From the NCBI RefSeq assembly GCF_017794765.1, contig NZ_CP051236.1, positions 2,125,312-2,189,311 on the forward strand: DNA of 64,000 bases, in the 5' to 3' direction. The notes below the pieces were generated by a model. It ran no database searches. It was not told the DNA's origin and saw nothing but the letters and a program-made list of their open reading frames with translations. Position 1 is the stretch's first letter. Each line of letters opens with the position of its first letter. Both the position numbers and the translations under genes were made by a program. Below are positions 34,287-43,442 of this stretch, one piece after another. Source of the DNA: Nitratireductor sp. (GTDB lineage: Bacteria > Pseudomonadota > Alphaproteobacteria > Rhizobiales > Rhizobiaceae).

Positions 34287-35855
34287 ATGCGTATTGAACT
34301 GATTACCGAGACACGGGTAGGCATCACGAGGGAGGTGCTGGATGTCTTCGCCCAGATGGACTGGCTCCTGCGCGGCATCGAGGTGGTATGGCATCACATC
34401 TACCTTGATGTGCCGAACCTCAAACCGGCAGGACTTGCAGCAATCACTGACCGGCTCCTTCAAGTACCGGGTGTCTGGTCGGTGCGCGAGATCGACCTGC
34501 TCCCTGGCGAGCGTCGGCGGATGCATTTCGACACGCTGCTTGGCGCTCTTACGGATCCTGTTCTGGCGCTCGATGCTGGCAACAGGATTCTGGCATCCAA
34601 TGACGCCGCTCTTGAGGCTCTGCGCCTTCCGCGAGCCAGTCTTGGCGAACTGCCGAGGCTTGAGGCTGTCGTGACGCCCGACATTGCGCGTGCGATCAGG
34701 GAACGACGCGAGGATGGTAGTAGCCGGGAGGTGAATATCGGAGGCCGACCCTACCGTGTTGATCTCCTGTCAACGCCGCCAGTAGTGGAAGACGATCCGG
34801 GAGGTCCGCACGGAGCCGTTCTCCTGTTTCGCCCTCCAAGCAGTCTTGGTGAGGATCTTTACGCTCTTTCCCGCCATGAGGGGGATGAAGGCGCCCGTTT
34901 GGTGGGTCATTCTTCCGGCTTGAAGAAGGTCAAGGAGCTGATTCGCCGTTTCGGGACTGTCAATGCACCGCTTCTGATTACGGGGGAAACCGGTACGGGC
35001 AAGGAACTGGTCGCCCATGAATGCCATCGCGCTTCAGATCGCGCGGACAAGCCGTTTCTTGCACTTAACTGCGCAGCCCTTCCGGAAAATCTCATCGAGA
35101 GCGAACTCTTTGGTTATGCGGCTGGGGCGTTCAGCGGTGCGCAGAAGAATGGAAAACCAGGGCTTTTTGAACTAGCTGACCGTGGTACCGTTTTCCTCGA
35201 CGAGGTGGGAGAGATGTCGCCCTATCTGCAAGCCAAGTTATTGAGGGTTTTGCAGGATGGCAGCTTCATGCGTGTTGGCGGAAGGGCCGAGACCCGTGTC
35301 AATGTACGCATTCTTGCTGCGACGCATCGCGATCTGCCGGCTATGGTGCAGGAAGGGAGTTTCCGGGAAGACCTCTACTACCGGCTGAACGTCCTTACGA
35401 TTCACATTCCACCGTTGCGAGAGCGGCGTGACGATATCCCACTGCTGGCTGACCACTTCGCGCGCCGCGCGGCGGCGCAGATAGGTCGAACGTTTGCAGG
35501 GATATCAACGACTGCCGCGGCAATGCTCCGGGAGGCAGATTGGCCCGGAAATGCCCGGCAACTGGAGAATGTGTTGTTCCGTGCGGTGACATTGGCAGAA
35601 ACGGACGTTCTTCAACCAGGGGATCTCGGAGATGCTCGGGCAGGACAATCTAAGGGCACGAATGAAGCCCTGGGCATTGCGGACACTTCTAATCATGGGG
35701 AGCCGGAAACACTGGCTGAAGCCGTGGAGCATGCTGAACGCAGTCTCCTTTCTCGGCTATATGCCGAACATCCAAGCACACGCAAACTTGCGACCAAGCT
35801 CGGGATCTCTCACACGGCGGTCGCGAACAAGCTGCGCAAGTACGGCATTCAATGA
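34287..35855 (+). CDS. TyrR-like sigma-54 activator (ACT-PAS-AAA-HTH), copy 1
   Basis: A 522-residue enhancer-binding protein of the TyrR/PhhR type. Residues about 1-75 form an ACT domain (MRIELITETRVGITREVLDV) that binds amino acids. A PAS domain (about 80-150) follows. The AAA+ domain has Walker A GETGTGKE, the sigma-54 contact loop GAFSGA, Walker B GTVFLDEVGEM and the Arg-finger region. The C-terminal helix-turn-helix is STRKLATKLGISHTAVANKL. E. coli TyrR has lost the sigma-54 loop; this protein keeps it, so it should activate sigma-54 promoters. Two such promoters flank the gene. Confidence 0.93.
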   Translation: MRIELITETRVGITREVLDVFAQMDWLLRGIEVVWHHIYLDVPNLKPAGLAAITDRLLQVPGVWSVREIDLLPGERRRMHFDTLLGALTDPVLALDAGNRILASNDAALEALRLPRASLGELPRLEAVVTPDIARAIRERREDGSSREVNIGGRPYRVDLLSTPPVVEDDPGGPHGAVLLFRPPSSLGEDLYALSRHEGDEGARLVGHSSGLKKVKELIRRFGTVNAPLLITGETGTGKELVAHECHRASDRADKPFLALNCAALPENLIESELFGYAAGAFSGAQKNGKPGLFELADRGTVFLDEVGEMSPYLQAKLLRVLQDGSFMRVGGRAETRVNVRILAATHRDLPAMVQEGSFREDLYYRLNVLTIHIPPLRERRDDIPLLADHFARRAAAQIGRTFAGISTTAAAMLREADWPGNARQLENVLFRAVTLAETDVLQPGDLGDARAGQSKGTNEALGIADTSNHGEPETLAEAVEHAERSLLSRLYAEHPSTRKLATKLGISHTAVANKLRKYGIQ

Positions 35856-35861
35856 CAGCGG

Positions 35862-35878
35862 TTGGCATGTGAATTGCT
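35862..35878 (+). promoter_or_regulatory. Sigma-54 promoter of the aminotransferase gene
   Basis: TTGGCATGTGAATTGCT has GG and GC ten bases apart and matches the -24/-12 consensus at 15 of 17 positions. It starts 7 bp after the regulator stop and 64 bp before the aminotransferase start. The upstream activator site is not evident and may lie in the regulator coding region. Confidence 0.82.
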
Positions 35879-35941
35879 TCCCTGAGGTAGCGTGCATTTT
35901 TGTATTAGAAAGCGCGATCTCACTGGGAGGATTTCCTGCAC

Positions 35942-37141
35942 ATGTTGAATGCAATTACACCCACGCCAACCGATCCGCTTTGGGCGCTTACGGGCCGTTT
36001 CAAAGCGGACCCGCGGCCTGAAAAGCTTGATCTTCTCATTGGCGTTTATCGTGATGAGAGTGGTGAGACCCCGGTTATGGAAGCTGTCCATCAGGCGGAA
36101 ATGCACTGGGCGCGGGGACGAGTCTCCAAGACCTATCCTCCTTTGGCCGGGCATGAAACCTTCAATCAGTTGATGTCGCGGCAACTGCTTGGCACTCCGG
36201 CATTGATTGAGCGCGCGGTGACGCAGCAAACGGTGGGTGGAACCGGAGCTTTGCGGTTGCTTGCAGATCTGATCGCGCATCTGAGGTCTGATGTGACGAT
36301 TTGGGTAAGCGATCCCGGTTACGTCAACCACGAACCGATCTTCAGGGCCGCCGGTCTGAAGGTGCAGAAGTTTCCGTACCGCCAAGTGGGCGGTGACCTG
36401 GATGTCGCTGCCATGCTGAACGGTCTTGAAGGTGCGCATCAAGGTGATGTTCTGGTCCTGCATGCGTGCTGCCATAACCCTTCCGGCATAGACATGCCGC
36501 CCGAACTCTGGTCTTCGCTTTCCGGGCTTTGTCGCAAGAAAGGTATCGTGCCGCTGATCGACAGTGCCTATCACGGGTTGGGAGATGGACTTGAGGCCGA
36601 CCTCGCAGGGTTGCGCTACATGGCTGAAACGGTGGGCGAAGTCCTGGTTGCCGCGAGCTGTTCAAAAAATATGGGTCTCTACAGTGAACGTGTGGGCTGC
36701 GCGACAATCTTGAGAGAGAAGCCTGGAGCGGCGGATGATGTTCGCGGTGTGCTTCAGGGGTTGGCGCGCCGCAGCTACTCCATGCCGCCATACCACGGTG
36801 CCTCGCTGGCGGCGATGGTGATGGAGGATGAGGCGCTACGCGAAAGCTGGCTTTTGGAGCTGGAAGAGATGCGCTTGAGAATTGTCGGCAATCGTCGTGC
36901 GCTCGCCGAGGCGTTTTTGAACCGGACCAACCGAGCCGATCTGATCGCGGTCGGGAAGCAAAAGGGCATGTTTTCGATACTGCCTCTCAACACGGATCAA
37001 ATGATGCGTCTGCGGGAGGGTTTCGGGATTTATGGAACGGATTTTGGCCGTATCAATATTGCCGGTATGTCTTCGAGCGATGCGGATCGTGTTGCCGATG
37101 CAGTGCTTGCCGTCATGTCAAATATGGAGCCGCCCGGGTAA
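35942..37141 (+). CDS. Aromatic/aspartate-family aminotransferase (fold type I PLP)
   Basis: A 399-residue aminotransferase of the TyrB/AspC subgroup. DLLIGVYRDESGETPVMEAV at the N-terminus, the GGTGALR cofactor loop, HNPSGIDM (NPTG-type motif), DSAYHGLGDG and SCSKNMGLYSERVG with the PLP lysine are all in place. The final MSSSDADRVADAV is also typical. The reaction is amino acid plus 2-oxoglutarate to 2-oxo acid plus glutamate; TyrR-like control suggests an aromatic substrate. It follows a sigma-54 promoter. Confidence 0.9.
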   Translation: MLNAITPTPTDPLWALTGRFKADPRPEKLDLLIGVYRDESGETPVMEAVHQAEMHWARGRVSKTYPPLAGHETFNQLMSRQLLGTPALIERAVTQQTVGGTGALRLLADLIAHLRSDVTIWVSDPGYVNHEPIFRAAGLKVQKFPYRQVGGDLDVAAMLNGLEGAHQGDVLVLHACCHNPSGIDMPPELWSSLSGLCRKKGIVPLIDSAYHGLGDGLEADLAGLRYMAETVGEVLVAASCSKNMGLYSERVGCATILREKPGAADDVRGVLQGLARRSYSMPPYHGASLAAMVMEDEALRESWLLELEEMRLRIVGNRRALAEAFLNRTNRADLIAVGKQKGMFSILPLNTDQMMRLREGFGIYGTDFGRINIAGMSSSDADRVADAVLAVMSNMEPPG

Positions 37142-37369
37142 AATGGGCGACCCCCAATCATCGTATGTTTGGTAGTGAATCGATTTTTCATTTAGCCTCT
37201 GCCTCGATCAAAACCCCAGCCGTGAACAGGGTTCCCCGGATGTGTTGTGACCAAGCCTCTCAGGAACTTTCGGTGGTTGGCTTCCAGAAACGGGACGTGG
37301 CTCGATGAAGTCACCTTTTCCGGTCGGCAATGCTGGAAGCTCAAGCGCCATGTGGGCGGGGGAGGACGC

Positions 37370-38587
37370 TTGACAGATGATTTCAGGCGGCAGCGCCGCA
37401 GGTGGGCAGTGGCAACGATCATTGTGTGCCAAGTCGCGAGTATGGCGCTGTGGTTCTCGGCCTCTGCGCCTGCGGCCCAGATGCTTGAAACCGGTGACCT
37501 TACCGCCCGTCAGGCCGGGTGGCTGACGATCGCTGTCCAGCTCGGTTTTGTGGCGGGAACATTGCTGAGTGCTGTTACCGGCCTTTCGGATCGTTTTGAT
37601 CCGCGCCGGGTTTTTTGTCTTGCAAGTCTCATGGGGGCGGGTGCGAATCTGGCCCTGCTTCTCACTGGGTTCGACGGGAATGGACCCATCGCTCTGCGAT
37701 TTTTGACGGGAATGTTTCTCGCTGGTGTCTATCCGGTCGGGGTCAAGTTGGCCGGGGGGTGGGCAAAAGGGGCAATGGGGTTGATGATCGGAGGGCTTGT
37801 CGGCGCTCTGACACTCGGCTCCGCGCTTCCCCATGCATTTTCTTCGCTGGGGAGCGTGGATTGGCGCATGACAGTGGTGCTAGCGTCAACAAGCGCGGTT
37901 GCTTCGGGATTCTTCATTCTCAGTGTAGCGCTCGGCCCGCAGCACCGGCAGAGCCCTGCATTTCGCCCGGCGGACGCATTTGTTCAACTGCGCCGTCCCT
38001 CCGTGTTTCTGGCCAATGGCGGGTATCTGGGACACATGTGGGAGCTCTATGCCATGTGGACGTGGATTCCCGTGTTCCTGGTCTGGGCTTTGCCGCAAAC
38101 CGGCTCTGACTGGACGGGGCGCGAAAGTCTGGCTGCATTTGTCGTGATCGCCATTGGCGCTGTCGGCTGTGTTGCAGCGGGGCTTCTCGCCGACCGTATC
38201 GGGCGCAGCGTCGTCGCGACCAGTGCGATGCTCATCAGCGGTCTATGCGCTGCATTGATCGGATTTGCACCGCCGCTTGGCCTGTGGTGGTTGATGACCA
38301 TCGCCCTCATATGGGGTGTAAGTGTGATCGCTGACTCTGCCCAGTTTTCCGCCGCAATTGCAGAACTCGTCCCCTCTGAAATGGTCGGAACGATGGTGAC
38401 ACTTCAAACGTCGTTGGGCTTCCTTTTGACCATCATGAGCATACAGCTCATGCCGTTGGTCGTGGAAGCTGTGAGTTGGCGCTACGCGTTTGCATTCCTT
38501 TCACTCGGGCCAGCCTTCGGGGCTGTCTGCATGCTTTTGCTGCGAAGACAATCTGATGCCGTTCTCATGGCTGACGGGCGGCGCTGA
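37370..38587 (+). CDS. MFS transporter downstream of the aminotransferase
   Basis: A 405-residue, 12-helix major facilitator. I chose the TTG at 37370 because it is preceded by an excellent GGGGGAGGA and places the first helix (VATIIVCQVASMALWFSASA) near the N-terminus; upstream in-frame starts give an odd 41-residue leader. The helix pattern (LVPSEMVGTMVTLQTSLGFL) is of the nitrate/cyanate-like MFS kind. It is on the same strand 228 bp after the aminotransferase, so it may move the same compound or its product. Confidence 0.8.
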   Translation: MTDDFRRQRRRWAVATIIVCQVASMALWFSASAPAAQMLETGDLTARQAGWLTIAVQLGFVAGTLLSAVTGLSDRFDPRRVFCLASLMGAGANLALLLTGFDGNGPIALRFLTGMFLAGVYPVGVKLAGGWAKGAMGLMIGGLVGALTLGSALPHAFSSLGSVDWRMTVVLASTSAVASGFFILSVALGPQHRQSPAFRPADAFVQLRRPSVFLANGGYLGHMWELYAMWTWIPVFLVWALPQTGSDWTGRESLAAFVVIAIGAVGCVAAGLLADRIGRSVVATSAMLISGLCAALIGFAPPLGLWWLMTIALIWGVSVIADSAQFSAAIAELVPSEMVGTMVTLQTSLGFLLTIMSIQLMPLVVEAVSWRYAFAFLSLGPAFGAVCMLLLRRQSDAVLMADGRR

Positions 38588-38614
38588 CTGGCGCTGGGTA
38601 CCAGATGCGCGTGG

Positions 38615-39304
38615 TCATACGTCCGGTTCCTCCTCAATATCCTTGAAGAAGGGCTCCATACGCTCACGCGACGCGATGATGTGTTGTTCCATCGCGCGGT
38701 GGGCGCCTTTGCCGTCTCCCGCAACAATTGCCTGCACAATTGCATCATGTTCCTTGATCGCCTCACTGGTGACGGCCGAGTGATAGCGTAGCCGGAAAAG
38801 TTGTGAGTGAATATGAAGCCGTTCGAGCGCATCGACCACAACCGTGTTGCCGCCCTTGCGGGCGACCCACAAGTGAAATGCACTATCGCTCAAAGCGAAG
38901 CGCCCATACTCCGCCCGCTTGCCAGTCGCGAGCGGGCGCTGCATGGCCCCGGCAAGGGTGGTCAGTTCCTTTTTTTCCTTCGGTCCAGTCCGTTCAGCAG
39001 CACGCCTCGCCATGGGAGGTTCCACCAGGAGGCGAAAGTCATACATGTCGGAGAACTGGTTTGCGGTCGGCAAAGGGGCGGCGCTGTATCCCACATTGTG
39101 TGCGCTCACCACCAAGCCTTGAGTTTCCAGGCGGATCAAGGCCGCGCGGATCGGAGTTTGGGAAACCTTCAGCTTGCGGGCCAATGCGTCGACGGAAATC
39201 CGGCTTCCTGGAGGAATTTTCAATGAAATAAGTGAGGCCAGCAGTCGCTCATAGACTTCGTCTCCCAAGGACTGCCTTTGTCTTATGGGGGGAACTTCTA
39301 GCAT
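38615..39304 (-). CDS. GntR-family (FCD) regulator of the adjacent dehydrogenase-TRAP operon
   Basis: A 229-residue FadR-type GntR protein. The winged helix (residues about 8-75) has QSLGDEVYERLLASLISLKI, then VSQTPIRAALIRLETQGLVV. The helical FCD ligand domain follows, with metal or ligand residues in DFRLLVEP, DSAFHLWVAR and KEHDAIVQAI. I chose the ATG at 39304 with AGGA upstream. It is divergent from the operon starting at 39662. The motif ATATCGTATCG occurs once near each promoter in the shared gap. Confidence 0.9.
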   Translation of the reverse strand: MLEVPPIRQRQSLGDEVYERLLASLISLKIPPGSRISVDALARKLKVSQTPIRAALIRLETQGLVVSAHNVGYSAAPLPTANQFSDMYDFRLLVEPPMARRAAERTGPKEKKELTTLAGAMQRPLATGKRAEYGRFALSDSAFHLWVARKGGNTVVVDALERLHIHSQLFRLRYHSAVTSEAIKEHDAIVQAIVAGDGKGAHRAMEQHIIASRERMEPFFKDIEEEPDV

Positions 39305-39661
39305 TTGGAATCCTGTTTCTAACGGAAGCGAGGTGGTGCCGTGCAGCAAGAACTCCCGTTGTAATATCGTATCGTATTTTCGAGTGCTAGCCGTGAAGTT
39401 CATAGGCTGTCGAAGGCCGGTGCCAGCTTTTCTGCTGGAAAGGAGTGTTGCGCCGACCCGCCTGGTGCGAAAACTCCCTCCCTGTCACCTGCATGCCAAA
39501 AAGCTAGCCGGGTCTTAAGCATTTGCTTTTGCTCAGAAAAGGAAACTCGCCCCAAATAATCAAGGCGTCCGTTTTACCAACTCCTGCTCTCCACGCTTGA
39601 CAGAGGCGAGAAGTACTCTTACCGATAATATATCGTATCGGATTTGATTGATGGGAACGTT
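39305..39661. promoter_or_regulatory. Divergent promoter region with repeated ATATCGTATCG motif
   Basis: The 357-bp gap between gntR and the dehydrogenase gene. ATCGTATCG is found at 39366-39374 and 39632-39640, in longer matching contexts (AATATCGTATCGTATTTT and ATATATCGTATCGGATTT). The first copy lies about 60 bp before gntR and the second about 20 bp before the dehydrogenase gene. They are plausible operators of the GntR repressor. An inverted copy occurs at 49005-49013. Confidence 0.6.
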
Positions 39662-40687
39662 ATGCAGATTTCAGTGGAGGAGGCGCATCGCACGGCACTT
39701 GCGGCTTTGATGCGCGGGGGCGTTCCGGAGGAAAACGCGAGAACGCAACTCGATGTGTGGATGGAAGCTGAGTTGCGCGGTCACCCGTCACACGGTCTGT
39801 TGCGCCTGCCAAGGATCGTGGAGCGCATCGCCAATGACGTTGCCAACCCGACGACAAAGGGCAAAAGCAACTGGAAAGGTAAAGCTCTTCTCGCCGTCGA
39901 GGGCGAAGGCGGTTTGGGACCAGTTGTCGCCAACACTGCCATCGCGCAGATCTCCGCGCGAGCGGTGACGACGGGTATCGCTGCCGCCGCGATCCGCGAC
40001 AGCAATCATCTCGGCATGCTGGCTGTTTATGCCGAGCGTGTCGCGGAGAAAGGCCAGATCATGCTGGCCCTGACCACGAGCGAGGCTCTGGTTCATCCGT
40101 GGGGTGGACGGTTCGCTATGGTTGGCACCAATCCGATTGCGATTGGTGTTCCAGCCAAGCCTGCTCCCCTCGTTCTCGACATGGCGACCAGCAAGGTCTC
40201 GATGGGCAAGGTTCATGACTATGCCAATCGTGGAGAAGCTCTTGAGCCCGGATGGGCGCTGGACGCCAAGGGCGATCCCACCACGGATGCTGCGGCCGCG
40301 CGCGACGGTGCCATCGCGCCCTTCGGCGATGCCAAGGGCTATGCGCTTGGCCTGGCTTTCGAGGTTTTGGTTGCCGGTATGACCGCCTCGGCGCTGGGGC
40401 GGGACGTAAAAGGAACACTCGACTCTACCGTGCGCTGCAATAAGGGCGATCTCTTCATTGTCATGGAGCCCTCCGATGCACAGACGGTGGAGAATATTGG
40501 TCACTATCTCAACGCAATCCGCGAATGCGAACCAGCGCACCCTGATCGTCCCGTGCAGGTGCCGGGCGACCGGGCGCGCCGCAGTCGTAAGGAACGGGCC
40601 GGGAAGACACTGGAGATTGCGGAGCCCGTTTGGCAGCGCATCTGTGCGTTGGCGGGAGAGCCGAACAACCACGGGGGAAGAGGTTGA
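39662..40687 (+). CDS. Ldh-family NAD(P)-dependent 2-oxo acid/2-hydroxy acid oxidoreductase
   Basis: A 341-residue protein of the malate/L-lactate dehydrogenase family (not the classical Rossmann LDH). HPSHGLLRLPRIVERI carries the catalytic His-Ser region, DSNHLGMLAVYAERVAEKG is the cofactor segment, and FAMVGTNPIAIGVPA and LDMATSKVSMGKV are hallmarks. Relatives reduce 2-oxo acids, sulfopyruvate or delta1-piperideine-2-carboxylate. I chose the ATG at 39662. The gene is the first of a dehydrogenase-TRAP operon and overlaps the Fe-ADH start. Its C-terminal 45 residues are basic. Confidence 0.88.
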   Translation: MQISVEEAHRTALAALMRGGVPEENARTQLDVWMEAELRGHPSHGLLRLPRIVERIANDVANPTTKGKSNWKGKALLAVEGEGGLGPVVANTAIAQISARAVTTGIAAAAIRDSNHLGMLAVYAERVAEKGQIMLALTTSEALVHPWGGRFAMVGTNPIAIGVPAKPAPLVLDMATSKVSMGKVHDYANRGEALEPGWALDAKGDPTTDAAAARDGAIAPFGDAKGYALGLAFEVLVAGMTASALGRDVKGTLDSTVRCNKGDLFIVMEPSDAQTVENIGHYLNAIRECEPAHPDRPVQVPGDRARRSRKERAGKTLEIAEPVWQRICALAGEPNNHGGRG

Positions 40688-41895
40688 TGTTTGATGCGTT
40701 CGGAGTGATGCGGCCCGCCAGAACAGTACTGTTCGGCGATGGCCAGCGAAGGGCAGTCGGTCGCGTTGCAGCGGGTTTCGGTAAAAGGGCGCTGGTGTGC
40801 ACAGATGAGCGTTTCGCCGCGACGCAGGAGATGGCCGAACTCAAATCGCTGATGGAAGCACAAGGCATAGAGGTCCGCATCTTCGATGGGACGGAGCCAG
40901 AACTGCCAATTGCCGGTGTGCAAGAATGCGCGGAAGCCTACAGGGATTTCGCTCCCACAGTCATTGTCGGAGTGGGCGGCGGAAGTTGTCTTGATCTTGC
41001 CAAGCTGGTCAGCCTTCTGCTCGCGCATGGCGGGTCGCTTCCCGACTACTATGGCGAGATGAAGGTACCCGGTCCGATCATTCCGGTGGTCGCTATCCCG
41101 ACCACCGCCGGCACAGGCTCGGAAGTTACACCGGTGGCCGTTCTGGCGGACAGCGAACGGGAGCTGAAAGTCGGCGTTTCCAGTCCCTTTCTGGTGCCGG
41201 AAGCAGCCATCTGCGATCCCGAATTGACGATTACGTGCCCGACATCTCTTACCGCAATTGCCGGTGCCGATGCGCTGACACATGCCCTTGAGGCTTATAC
41301 GGCAATCCGGCATTCGCCCTCTTCGGAGATCGCTTTCGAGCGCGTGTTCGTCGGGAAGAACGTGATGAGCGATTACCATGCGCTCGAGGCGATCCGTGCA
41401 ATCTCGCAGGCGCTTCCAAAAGCCGTCGCGAATGGTTCCGACCTCGAGGCCCGCCGGATGATGATGTATGGATCCGTCGTGGCGGGTCTGGCTTTCGGCG
41501 TTGCGGGGACGGCGGCAGCGCACGCCATACAGTATCCGGTTGGGGCTCTCACCAAGACGGCGCATGGCCTCGGTGTCGCTGCGTTAATGCCGTTTGTAAT
41601 GCGCTTCAACCGTCCCCAGTGCACAAACGAGTTTGCACAAATAGCCAGGGCAATGGGTGCGGAAACGCAGCTGGATGAAGACGCCCTCGCGGATATGGCT
41701 ATCGAGAATGTCTGCGCGCTTTTCTCCTCAATCGGTATTCCGCAAACCCTAGGCGAACTCGGCGTTCCAGGGGATCGGCTGGACTGGATCGCAGAAAAAG
41801 CACTGCTTGCTGGTCGCTTGGTCAACAACAATCCGCGCCCGCTCGATCTCGAGAGTGTGCGCCAGATCGTGGATGACGCACACACAGGGCTTTAA
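40687..41895 (+). CDS. Iron-containing alcohol dehydrogenase
   Basis: A 402-residue group III Fe-ADH. The NAD site is GVGGGSCLDLAK, then PTTAGTGSEVTPVAVL. Metal ligands are Asp and His residues in AGADALTHALEAY and in HAIQYPVGALTKTAHGLGVA. The start ATG overlaps the stop of the Ldh gene (TGATG), showing tight coupling. It oxidises an alcohol to an aldehyde that the next gene product (ALDH) can take on to the acid; the actual substrate is unknown. Confidence 0.92.
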   Translation: MFDAFGVMRPARTVLFGDGQRRAVGRVAAGFGKRALVCTDERFAATQEMAELKSLMEAQGIEVRIFDGTEPELPIAGVQECAEAYRDFAPTVIVGVGGGSCLDLAKLVSLLLAHGGSLPDYYGEMKVPGPIIPVVAIPTTAGTGSEVTPVAVLADSERELKVGVSSPFLVPEAAICDPELTITCPTSLTAIAGADALTHALEAYTAIRHSPSSEIAFERVFVGKNVMSDYHALEAIRAISQALPKAVANGSDLEARRMMMYGSVVAGLAFGVAGTAAAHAIQYPVGALTKTAHGLGVAALMPFVMRFNRPQCTNEFAQIARAMGAETQLDEDALADMAIENVCALFSSIGIPQTLGELGVPGDRLDWIAEKALLAGRLVNNNPRPLDLESVRQIVDDAHTGL

Positions 41896-41928
41896 GCGCC
41901 CGGCATTCAAAACATTACGGAAAGCGAC

Positions 41929-43377
41929 ATGACACTACAGATCTCTCAAGTCCCGACGAATCTTCTCATCGGCGGTGAATGGTGCGAAGGCAGCAGCGGC
42001 AAGCGCATCCCCGTCTATAATCCCTCCAATGGCGAGGTTCTTGCCAGCGTCGCGGATGCCACACTGGACGATGCACGAAAAGCGATCGACGCGGCCGAAC
42101 AAGCTGCGGCAGGCTGGCGCGCGACTGCCCCCCGCGAGCGCGGAGAAATCTTGCGGCGCTGCTTTGACCTGATGCAGCGCGACAAGGAGAAACTGGCCCG
42201 ACTCATCTCACTGGAGAATGGGAAGGCATTGAAGGATGCGCGCGGCGAAGTTGCCTATGCGGCGGAGTTCTTCCGGTGGTTCTCCGAGGAAGCGGTGCGC
42301 GTGAATGGTGATGTCAGCGTTGCACCGGGCGGCGCAAGCCGCATCCTGGTTCAATACGAGCCAATGGGAATTGCCATGCTGGTGACACCCTGGAATTTCC
42401 CGGCGGCCATGGCGACGCGGAAGATCGCGCCGGCCCTTGCAGCAGGTTGCACCTGCATTCTCAAGCCGGCCACCGAAACCCCTTTAACGGCTTTCGTCAT
42501 GGGAGAAATCCTGGCGGAAGCAGGCGTACCCGCGGGTGTCGTGAACATACTGACCACCTCCTCCTCCGGTAAGACGGTCAGCTCCATCCTCCACGACCCG
42601 CGGGTGCGCAAGCTCTCCTTCACTGGGTCCACGGAAGTCGGACGTATTCTTCTCCGTGAAGCTGCCGACACGGTCGTCCATTGTTCCATGGAATTGGGTG
42701 GCAACGCTCCGGTTCTCGTTTTTGATGATGCCGATCTCGACAAGGCGATCGAGGGGGTCATGCTGGCGAAGATGCGCAATGGTGGTGAGGCGTGCACGGC
42801 CGCGAACCGCATCTATGTGCAGGACAAGATTTATGACGCTTTTGTCGAGCGTCTTGGCCAGCGGATGGAAGCGCTGACGCTTGATGAAGCGGCGAAGGAG
42901 TCGACCGATTGCGGACCCCTGGTCAATGCACAGGCGGTCGAAACGGTCGGCGGCCTTGTGAAAGACGCAGTCTCCAAAGGAGCGCGCGTGGTGACGGGCG
43001 GCAAGCAGGTCACCCAGCCCGGACATTACTATCAGCCAACGGTGCTCGCTGAAATTCCGGAGAATGCGCTTCTGCTGCAGGAAGAGATTTTTGGTCCGGT
43101 CGCGCCTGTCATCCGGTTCCAAGATGAAGACGCCGCCATCAGATCGGCCAACGACACCGAGTATGGCCTTGTCGCCTATGTCTTTACCGAAGACTTCAGA
43201 CGTGCATTGCGGGTCAGCGAGCGGCTGGAAGCAGGGATGATCGCCATCAACCGCGGGATCGTCTCCGACCCTGCCGCGCCCTTCGGTGGCGTAAAGCAAA
43301 GTGGTTTGGGACGCGAGGGCGCACATCACGGGATTCTGGAATTCATGGAGGCCAAGTACATCTCGGCTGAATGGTAG
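41929..43377 (+). CDS. Aldehyde dehydrogenase, succinate-semialdehyde dehydrogenase-like
   Basis: A 482-residue NAD(P)-dependent ALDH. The conserved TPWNFPAAM, KPATETPL, FTGSTEVGR, the general base Glu in MELGGNAP and nucleophile Cys in GGEACTAANR are present; EEIFGPVAPV and PFGGVKQSGLGREG close the fold. The pattern fits the GabD/SSADH branch. It lies 33 bp after Fe-ADH and immediately before a TRAP transporter, so it probably oxidises an aldehyde formed from the imported compound. Confidence 0.93.
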   Translation: MTLQISQVPTNLLIGGEWCEGSSGKRIPVYNPSNGEVLASVADATLDDARKAIDAAEQAAAGWRATAPRERGEILRRCFDLMQRDKEKLARLISLENGKALKDARGEVAYAAEFFRWFSEEAVRVNGDVSVAPGGASRILVQYEPMGIAMLVTPWNFPAAMATRKIAPALAAGCTCILKPATETPLTAFVMGEILAEAGVPAGVVNILTTSSSGKTVSSILHDPRVRKLSFTGSTEVGRILLREAADTVVHCSMELGGNAPVLVFDDADLDKAIEGVMLAKMRNGGEACTAANRIYVQDKIYDAFVERLGQRMEALTLDEAAKESTDCGPLVNAQAVETVGGLVKDAVSKGARVVTGGKQVTQPGHYYQPTVLAEIPENALLLQEEIFGPVAPVIRFQDEDAAIRSANDTEYGLVAYVFTEDFRRALRVSERLEAGMIAINRGIVSDPAAPFGGVKQSGLGREGAHHGILEFMEAKYISAEW

Positions 43378-43442
43378 CAGCGTCCTCCATACGCGCTGTG
43401 GGGCAATCAATCTGTATGGATAACAAGACATGGGAGGAAAAC

